A stretch of DNA of 11,846 nucleotides from JALYOK01 sp031419835. Its GTDB lineage: Bacteria > Pseudomonadota > Gammaproteobacteria > Burkholderiales > JALYOK01. Positions 7,439-11,846 of this stretch are shown here, piece by piece. The stretch's first letter is position 1. Every line of letters starts with the position of its first letter. Location of the stretch: positions 1 to 11,846 of the forward strand of contig JANOLP010000259.1 in NCBI GenBank assembly GCA_031419835.1, read 5' to 3'. The notes below the pieces were generated by a model. The model did no database searches. It was not told the DNA's origin and was given only the letters and a program-made list of their open reading frames with translations. The position numbers and the translations under genes are program-made.

Positions 7439-7486
7439 CGACAAGTGGGTGTGCCGTTCGACTACACAAAGAAATAATCTCGGTAT

Positions 7487-8758
7487 TCACGCAAACACAA
7501 ACGGTAATTGACTGCGCACTTGATGAAAGCGCTGATGCAAATCTTGGCTAGTCTTTGCGCCGAGATTGAGCACGGCATAGCGATAACTGCCGAGCCATTT
7601 GTATTCCCGCGCGAGGCTGCTGCCTTTCTTAATGTAAACCAAAATGCGCGCATCGGGATATTGTTTGCGAATCTCGTTGACATGCGCCTCGTCCGGCCCG
7701 GTCTTCAGTTCGCTGCCCGGAAAGGCGCGCAGCACAAAGCTCGCAGCGTGGTTATACATGCCTTGGCGATAAGCTTGGCGCGGTGTTTTGCCTCGCGTAA
7801 GGTCGAGCAAAATATCGTAGGGATTATAGCCGTCGACCTTTTCGTACAAATCGGCAAACTGATAGGCCATGCGCGGATTCATTTCGATCAGCTTGAGATC
7901 ATCCGTTGCCGCGTTATAGAAAAATTCGACGTTAAATAAACTTTGATTGAGGCCAAACGCTTTGACGACTCGCGTCACGACATCGCCCATGCGATCTTGC
8001 ACGCTTTGCGGCAGCGACGAGGGATACTCGAAACGCTGAAACGCATTGGTACCGGGATACATCACCGCATCAACCACGCCCATGATTTTGACGACGCCAT
8101 CGTGGACGTAGCCGTCAACGGTGACCTGCACGCCTTCCAATACTTCTTCGCCCAAGATCTGGTGGGCATCCAATTTGAAGTCGGTGTATACGCGCCCCAA
8201 ATCTTCCGCCGGCTGGATCAATTTTTTCAGTATCCAAGTTTCTAGCGGTTTGAACGTCAGATGGCTTTGAAGTTCGCTAAAGTTGTTTACCCTTTTTGCG
8301 AGGATCGAGTAGGTTGCTTTGACCGGTTTAACAAATAGCGGAAATTTTTGTTTGACGTCTTCTTCGCGGCTGACATACGGACTGAAAACGGTGTAAGCGG
8401 GCGTTGCTTCCGGCGCGACTTTCTCGGAATATTCGCGGGCGTAGTATTTGTGCTGCGCGATCAAAATGGCGGCAGGCGGCACGCCGGGTAGGCCGAGCCG
8501 CTCGGCGACGACCGATGCGATCAGCGTGCCGAATTGTTCCTCATTACTCAAGACGCCCGCAAGGTTTGCGTCGCGATATTTTTTTACCATCCGCGCGATA
8601 AAGCGCTCGGCGGAAAACACCATGAGCTTCGCGTTTTCCGGAAACTTATGAACGTCGAAACCTTCGTAGACAAAGCGGGTATTGCCGCGATAGCGGTCCG
8701 AGCCGAACTCAAGAAAATCCCATTCATTTGGGAACAGCACTAAAATCGTTTTTTCCAT
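7487..8758 (-). CDS. ATP-grasp domain ligase-like protein
   Basis: A 423-residue protein with an ATP-grasp fold, which usually joins a carboxylate to an amine or thiol through an acyl-phosphate. After an N-terminal alpha/beta pre-ATP-grasp region (1-100), HKYYAREY (103-110) and FPLFVKPVKATYS (139-151) form the ATP-binding strands. EGVQVTVDG (208-216) is the next core strand. NVEFF (276-280) and IEMNPRMA (291-298) supply the acidic and Asn metal ligands (Glu278, Glu292, Asn294). About 125 further residues follow. No signal peptide. I chose the ATG at 8758 (MEKTILVLFPNEW) because upstream codons add only an Arg/Lys-rich tail overlapping the previous gene. The gap to the upstream transferase is 19 bases, so co-transcription is likely; the ribosome site is weak. 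The substrate is not known. Its place beside two sugar- or nucleotidyl-transferases suggests small-molecule assembly. Confidence 0.85.
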   Translation of the reverse strand: MEKTILVLFPNEWDFLEFGSDRYRGNTRFVYEGFDVHKFPENAKLMVFSAERFIARMVKKYRDANLAGVLSNEEQFGTLIASVVAERLGLPGVPPAAILIAQHKYYAREYSEKVAPEATPAYTVFSPYVSREEDVKQKFPLFVKPVKATYSILAKRVNNFSELQSHLTFKPLETWILKKLIQPAEDLGRVYTDFKLDAHQILGEEVLEGVQVTVDGYVHDGVVKIMGVVDAVMYPGTNAFQRFEYPSSLPQSVQDRMGDVVTRVVKAFGLNQSLFNVEFFYNAATDDLKLIEMNPRMAYQFADLYEKVDGYNPYDILLDLTRGKTPRQAYRQGMYNHAASFVLRAFPGSELKTGPDEAHVNEIRKQYPDARILVYIKKGSSLAREYKWLGSYRYAVLNLGAKTSQDLHQRFHQVRSQLPFVFA

Positions 8759-8777
8759 GGTTCTTTTTACTTTTCGC

Positions 8778-9431
8778 CTAGCTCGCCACCGGCGCAAGAG
8801 CAAAACCGTTAAGCAAGTATTTCAACTCAGCATCGCGCGCGAGCCGTTCTAAATCGTCGGGCCGATCCACGTCCCAAATCGGTGGGAGCTCGCGCCATGC
8901 CTGGCCCATAGCGTTTAGTATATTACGAGTTGATTTCATTACGTCAGAAGTGCCCCAGGGGATTCCGGTAAAAATGTCCGGTGTTGCACCGCTCTGACCA
9001 ATTAAGCCATAGCCGCCGTCATTCGCCGGGCCGAAGACAATTGAGTTGGCTGTCGCTACTGCGGCAGCCGCATTGCGCAAATAAGCCGGGAAGATGCTGG
9101 GGCAATCGGTGCCGATTAGGATTGCGCGGCCCGCGTCATTCAATGCAGTTTGCATTTTCACACCAAGATCGCCGGCAACTTGAGGCCTGAGCCGAATATC
9201 GAAATCGCGGCTGCAATTGGCAAAAAAATCATGCTCTGTATCCGGCGCGCAGTGTAGCTCCACCGACCCAAGATCAGCCAGGGACGCGGTGTTCAGCGTA
9301 TGTATAATCATCCGGCGCTGTAATTCCGCCGCTTCTTCGGGCGAAAGCGCCGGATACAAACGGGTTTTGACCTGGCCGGCGACCGGCGCTTTGGCGAAGA
9401 CAACGACGCGGCAATCAGGGATTCTAGCCAT
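8778..9431 (-). CDS. TIGR04282-type (CofC-like, DUF2064) transferase
   Basis: A 217-residue cytoplasmic GT-A-like nucleotidyl/glycosyl transferase, related in pattern to CofC and MobA. Motifs: AKAPVAGQVKTRL (13-25, nucleotide-binding loop of the K-x-P-x-x-G-x-x-K-T-R-L type), GTDCP (107-111, metal or nucleotide site), GPANDGGYGLIG (134-145), WGTSDV (159-164) and DVDRPDDL (187-194). Together these are diagnostic of TIGR04282, annotated in databases as a transferase associated with radical-SAM/selenodomain loci and more recently with arsenosugar biosynthesis. The ATG at 9431 overlaps the TAG of the TIGR04283-type gene by 8 bases, so the two are probably translationally coupled and work together. 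A longer frame opens at 9494 but would overlap the neighbour more deeply and adds no conserved residues. The actual sugar or nucleotide is unknown. Confidence 0.92.
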   Translation of the reverse strand: MARIPDCRVVVFAKAPVAGQVKTRLYPALSPEEAAELQRRMIIHTLNTASLADLGSVELHCAPDTEHDFFANCSRDFDIRLRPQVAGDLGVKMQTALNDAGRAILIGTDCPSIFPAYLRNAAAAVATANSIVFGPANDGGYGLIGQSGATPDIFTGIPWGTSDVMKSTRNILNAMGQAWRELPPIWDVDRPDDLERLARDAELKYLLNGFALAPVAS

Positions 9432-10116
9432 TGGCCGACTGGAGATAATAGCGGCGTGCCAGATCCGCCGGATCGACGCCACGCCAGTAGGCATAGCGCA
9501 ATCGCCACATCAGCCAGATGGTGCGCCACACGCCGTTCTTTTCCCAACGTCGGCTCGAGGTCGTGATCGCTGCGCGTAGGCAAAGTGGCGCGGCGATTTG
9601 TTTTAATTGCCGGCTGATCGCGATGTCTTCCATGAGCGGAATCACCGGAAAGCCGCCGATGGATGTAAACAATGTGCGCTCAACAAACAGACCTTGGTCG
9701 CCGGTGGAAATATGGGTTAAGCGCGAACGCGTATTCATGAACCATTCGACCACACGAAACATGAAACGATCGCCGGAGAGTTTGATATCAAAGCGGCCCC
9801 AGCGTCGTTCACCGTTTTTTAGGCCGGTCAAAATTAAGTTAGCGCTGTCGTCGGATAATCGGCAATCGGCGTGCAGAAAAAACAGGATGTCGCCGCGTGC
9901 GAGCGCCGCACCCGCGTTCATTTGCGCCGCGCGCCCGAGCGGGCTTTGGATTACTTGATCGGCAAGTGAAGCGACGCGTTGCGCCGTGCCATCGTTGCTG
10001 CCGCCGTCGGCCACGATAACTTCGTGGCCTTGGTGGCGCAGCACTTGAAGCGAAGACAAAAAACTTTCAATTCCATCGGCTTCGTTCAGAACGGGAATGA
10101 CGATTGAAAGCCGCAT
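9424..10116 (-). CDS. TIGR04283-type family 2 glycosyltransferase
   Basis: A 230-residue GT2-fold transferase. Motifs in order: IPVLNE (7-12), DGGSNDGT (37-44, nucleotide-sugar site), GRAAQMNAGA (61-70), FLHADC (80-85, DxD-like metal site with His-Ala-Asp), GDQGLF (139-144), PLMEDI (160-165, with the general-base Glu-Asp) and SSRRW (187-191). This set is typical of TIGR04283, the usual partner of TIGR04282. The C-terminus has an aromatic stretch (WRTIWLMWRLRYAYWRG) that may touch the membrane but is not a clear transmembrane helix. The gene starts seven bases after the DUF547 stop and its stop is overlapped by the TIGR04282-type start, so it sits in the tightest part of the operon. The acceptor is unknown; arsenosugar-type or selenosugar-type chemistry is suggested only by family name. 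Confidence 0.92.
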   Translation of the reverse strand: MRLSIVIPVLNEADGIESFLSSLQVLRHQGHEVIVADGGSNDGTAQRVASLADQVIQSPLGRAAQMNAGAALARGDILFFLHADCRLSDDSANLILTGLKNGERRWGRFDIKLSGDRFMFRVVEWFMNTRSRLTHISTGDQGLFVERTLFTSIGGFPVIPLMEDIAISRQLKQIAAPLCLRAAITTSSRRWEKNGVWRTIWLMWRLRYAYWRGVDPADLARRYYLQSANG

Positions 10117-10123
10117 GGAAGGT

Positions 10124-10858
10124 CTATTTCGGCGGTGTTCCGTTCAGGTTCCAACTGTAATCCAGAAACTTCACCTTATAGCCTTCGGTCGCCATCTCTT
10201 TTGCGACGTCGGGATCGCTGACATATTTCGCGACGAATTTTTGCGCGGAACCGGCACTCGCCTCGAAATCCTCGGCAAACCATTTGAAAATCTGCGATAG
10301 ATAGGCGATCTTTTCTTTCTTGTCGTAACGGTTGCGCGTTGGATCGTTGATGAAACGGCGCGTATTGTCGTCAAGTTGTTCGTCAAGTTTTGCGGCGCTA
10401 AACGCATCGCCGCGAATTTTTGGGCAAGATGACGAGGCGCAGACGATGGCGAAATGAATGCGCGGCTCATCGAGTTTGCGCAAAATCTCGTGCTCAATAT
10501 TGTGCAAATTATTTTCACCACCGGCGACTTTAAACTTAGTCGATTTGAAGAATATTTGACGCCCGATAAAATTCGACGGCGATTTGCCATTAATGATGCC
10601 CTTCATCGCCAGCGCGTTGTAGGCATTGATGTAGTAAACGAGCTTGTCGTTTTTCGCACTTGGCGCCGGCGTCGCGGCAAGCTGCTCGAGATAGGTCGCG
10701 AAGGACTTATCGGCCGCAACAGCGGGATAGTTGACCTGGCCATCCTTGGTGTGGGCTTTGAGCACGCTGTCGTAAAGACCATGATCGATTTCGGCGAACG
10801 CGGATCCGGCGATAAGAAACAACGCAGCAGCAAAAAATTTATGCAGAGAAATGTTCAA
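10124..10858 (-). CDS. Secreted DUF547 protein, TTG start
   Basis: A 244-residue exported protein. The signal peptide is residues 1-22 (SLHKFFAAALFLIAGSAFA, cut before EIDHG). DUF547 marks: LVYYINAYNALAMKGI (73-88), NLHNIEHEILRK (117-128), IHFAIVCASSSCP (134-146, with conserved Cys140 and Cys145), LSQIFKWFAEDF (187-198) and LDYSWNLNG near the end. DUF547 has been likened to cysteine-peptidase-like folds, but no activity is established that I can rely on. The start is TTG at 10858: it has AGGAG (10865-10869) with a six-base spacer, gives a complete signal peptide, and no in-frame ATG or GTG nearby would. The gene follows the VTT gene after 80 bases and precedes the GT2-like gene by seven. Confidence 0.9.
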   Translation of the reverse strand: MNISLHKFFAAALFLIAGSAFAEIDHGLYDSVLKAHTKDGQVNYPAVAADKSFATYLEQLAATPAPSAKNDKLVYYINAYNALAMKGIINGKSPSNFIGRQIFFKSTKFKVAGGENNLHNIEHEILRKLDEPRIHFAIVCASSSCPKIRGDAFSAAKLDEQLDDNTRRFINDPTRNRYDKKEKIAYLSQIFKWFAEDFEASAGSAQKFVAKYVSDPDVAKEMATEGYKVKFLDYSWNLNGTPPK

Positions 10859-10864
10859 ATCACG

Positions 10865-10869
10865 CTCCT
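10865..10869 (-). promoter_or_regulatory. Ribosome-binding site that decides the TTG start
   Basis: AGGAG read leftward, six bases before TTG at 10858. It is among the strongest Shine-Dalgarno matches in the window and is the main support for a TTG start of the DUF547 gene. Confidence 0.7.
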
Positions 10870-10938
10870 AATTGAGTGACAAAGAATATAACGTCCCACG
10901 CAGTTCGGCGGCATACATCCGGCTGCGGACGGTGATTT

Positions 10939-11628
10939 TCATTGCGCTTTCGCCTTGTATTTTTTGTACAAAACCGGAATCAGCGCAAACACGCCGAGCA
11001 GCACGAATGCGCTGAGAATTCCCGGCGTGAGTAATTCTTTGGTCGAAGAAATGCGCCCCAAATTTTGACCGAGATTCGCAAACACGAAGGTGCCGGGCAA
11101 GATGCCGATTGCGGTCGCGGTCACGTAGGTTTTAAGCGGGACGTTGGTGAAGGCCGGCGCGAGGTTTACTAGCCAAAACGGAAACAGTGGGACGAGCCGC
11201 AGAAACAATAAATAGTTGAATGCGTCCTTGGTAAATCCTTCGTTGATTTTTTGCGCCAAGCCACCGATTTTTTTGCGCGCCATGTCGGCAAAAATATAGC
11301 GTGCGGCGAGGAACACCAAGGTCGCGCCAAGCGTAGCCGCGAGTACGATCAGGAGCGTACCTGCCCAACGGCCGAACACTAATCCCATCGACAGCGACAA
11401 AATCAATCCGCCGGGTAAGCTGAGCGCGGTTGAAATGGTGTAGATCAAAAACCCGATAATGAAAGCGGTGACGTAGTGCTGTTCGGTGTAGTGAATCAGC
11501 GCATCGCGATTGGCTTTGAGCGCTTCCAAGTTGAGATATTTTTGCCCGCCCAGCGCGAAGAAGAGAATAATGCCGCCGATAAATAACGCGAGGATTAGAA
11601 GCTTAATTAGGGTGGTGGAGTTTTTCAT
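10939..11628 (-). CDS. TVP38/TMEM64 family membrane protein (VTT domain)
   Basis: A 229-residue inner-membrane protein of the DedA/VTT superfamily. Hydrophobic segments: about 8-27, 52-72, 72-110 (including LPGGLILSLSMGLVFG and a Gly/Ala-rich stretch), 138-160, 168-190 and 203-221. Signature pieces are the re-entrant-loop-like LPGG...FG segment and LRLVPLFPFWLVNLAPAF (143-160), then IGILPGTFVFANLG (174-187). DedA/VTT proteins are linked to lipid scrambling or flux across membranes; the role here is unknown. It is the first gene of the leftward cluster. The start at 11628 has no good ribosome site, but the MKNSTTLIKLL start is mirrored on the other arm of the inverted repeat. That arm has an ATG at 11820 and reads Ala instead of Thr at residue 5. 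Confidence 0.93.
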   Translation of the reverse strand: MKNSTTLIKLLILALFIGGIILFFALGGQKYLNLEALKANRDALIHYTEQHYVTAFIIGFLIYTISTALSLPGGLILSLSMGLVFGRWAGTLLIVLAATLGATLVFLAARYIFADMARKKIGGLAQKINEGFTKDAFNYLLFLRLVPLFPFWLVNLAPAFTNVPLKTYVTATAIGILPGTFVFANLGQNLGRISSTKELLTPGILSAFVLLGVFALIPVLYKKYKAKAQ

Positions 11629-11660
11629 TGGTTAGGATTCGCTCGATTCATTTTTGGAAC

Positions 11661-11689
11661 GCTATAACCATAGGCTTCAAAACTGTCAT
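11661..11689 (-). promoter_or_regulatory. Possible sigma-70 promoter of the VTT gene
   Basis: Read leftward: ATGACA (11689-11684, five of six to TTGACA), a 17-base spacer, then TATAGC (11666-11661, four of six to TATAAT). It ends 32 bases before the ATG at 11628. The -35 is formed by the edge of the REP-like element. An identical copy exists on the other arm. Confidence 0.3.
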
Positions 11690-11707
11690 TCCCGCGCAGG
11701 CGGGAAT
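11688..11707. repeat. REP-like palindrome, left copy
   Basis: ATTCCCGC-GCAG-GCGGGAAT is a perfect 8-base-pair stem with a GCAG loop, of the type widely dispersed in beta- and gammaproteobacteria. Together with the copy at 11742-11760 it makes a head-to-head pair about the centre of the large inverted repeat. Confidence 0.8.
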
Positions 11708-11741
11708 CCATTTGGCAGTGGCAGTATTCGAGGCACTATGG

Positions 11742-11760
11742 ATTCCCGTCTGCGCGGGAA
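11742..11760. repeat. REP-like palindrome, right copy
   Basis: ATTCCCG...GCGGGAAT, the mirror partner of the copy at 11688-11707. One base differs from it (T in place of C in the left arm of the stem), leaving a G-T pair. It is flanked by GGATTCCCG and GGGAATGACAG. Confidence 0.75.
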
Positions 11761-11788
11761 TGACAGTTTTGAAGCCTATGGTTATAGC
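11760..11788 (+). promoter_or_regulatory. Mirror copy of the possible VTT promoter
   Basis: ATGACA (11760-11765), a 17-base spacer and TATAGC (11783-11788), reading rightward toward the ATG at 11820. It is identical to the left-arm copy because both lie in the inverted repeat. Confidence 0.28.
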
Positions 11789-11819
11789 GTTCCAAAATGA
11801 ATCGAGCGAATCCTAACCA

Positions 11820-11846
11820 ATGAAAAACTCCGCCACCCTAATTAAG
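11820..11846 (+). CDS. Start of a second, divergent VTT gene copy (runs off window)
   Basis: The ATG at 11820 opens MKNSATLIK, nine codons matching the start of the VTT protein (MKNSTTLIK) with Thr5 changed to Ala, then the window ends. Either a full inverted paralogue follows, or only a fragment does, or the end of the sequence is a fold-back artefact. The sequence here cannot distinguish these. Confidence 0.45.

Larger units (their letters stand above)
11602..11846. repeat. Near-perfect inverted repeat with mirrored gene starts
   Basis: The left arm 11602-11711 (110 bases) pairs with the right arm 11738-11846 (109 bases) around a 26-base loop (11712-11737). Aligned by eye there are three differences: T/C in codon 5 (11616), a five-T versus four-T run near 11651-11655, and G/A in the palindrome core near the loop. 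The arms contain the VTT gene's first nine codons, its 5' leader and a REP-like palindrome. The repeat still matches at the last base, so it probably extends past the window. Confidence 0.97.

Noticed and set aside
11628..11816. Open frame of 62 codons on the plus strand across the inverted repeat
   Set aside because: It translates the REP-like elements (VIPAQAGI-type strings) and the mirrored leader. This is a known kind of false gene.

Overview
The window reads as proteobacterial chromosome, probably beta- or gammaproteobacterial. The basis is the chemoreceptor architecture with a C-terminal xWxxF tail, a PbpG-type endopeptidase, and REP-like palindromes of the common ATTCCCGC/GCGGGAAT kind. 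This placement is an inference and no genus is claimed. All genes are on the minus strand except the methyltransferase at 2891-4048 and a gene fragment starting at 11820. No RNA genes, CRISPR array or transposase were seen.

Left part (1-5421): a periplasmic ABC-transporter binding protein of the NMT1/SsuA type, cut by the window start, lies directly downstream of a methyl-accepting chemotaxis protein. Divergent from these, across an AT-rich 214-base spacer, is a protein arginine methyltransferase-like enzyme with a PRMT5-like double-E loop, which is rare in bacteria. It converges on a PbpG-like D-alanyl-D-alanine endopeptidase of peptidase family S11, which has its own upstream region (5151-5421).

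Right part (5422-11628): seven co-directional genes, mostly tightly spaced, form one cluster. In transcription order they are: a TVP38/TMEM64 (VTT) membrane protein; a secreted DUF547 protein with a TTG start; a GT2-like transferase (TIGR04283 type); a CofC-like transferase (TIGR04282 type, overlapping the previous gene by 8 bases); an ATP-grasp ligase-like protein; a secreted DUF3047 protein; and an FAD/NAD(P) oxidoreductase of the type found fused to or beside SelD. The two transferase families are named in databases for association with radical-SAM/selenodomain and arsenosugar loci. The usual ArsM and ArsS partners and SelD are not in the window, so the product is unknown. An intergenic repeat element splits the cluster between the ATP-grasp and DUF3047 genes.

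Right end (11602-11846): a near-perfect inverted repeat with arms of 110 and 109 bases, centred on a pair of REP-like palindromes, carries the first codons of the VTT gene on both arms. The window therefore ends inside a second, divergent copy of that gene, or inside an assembly fold-back.
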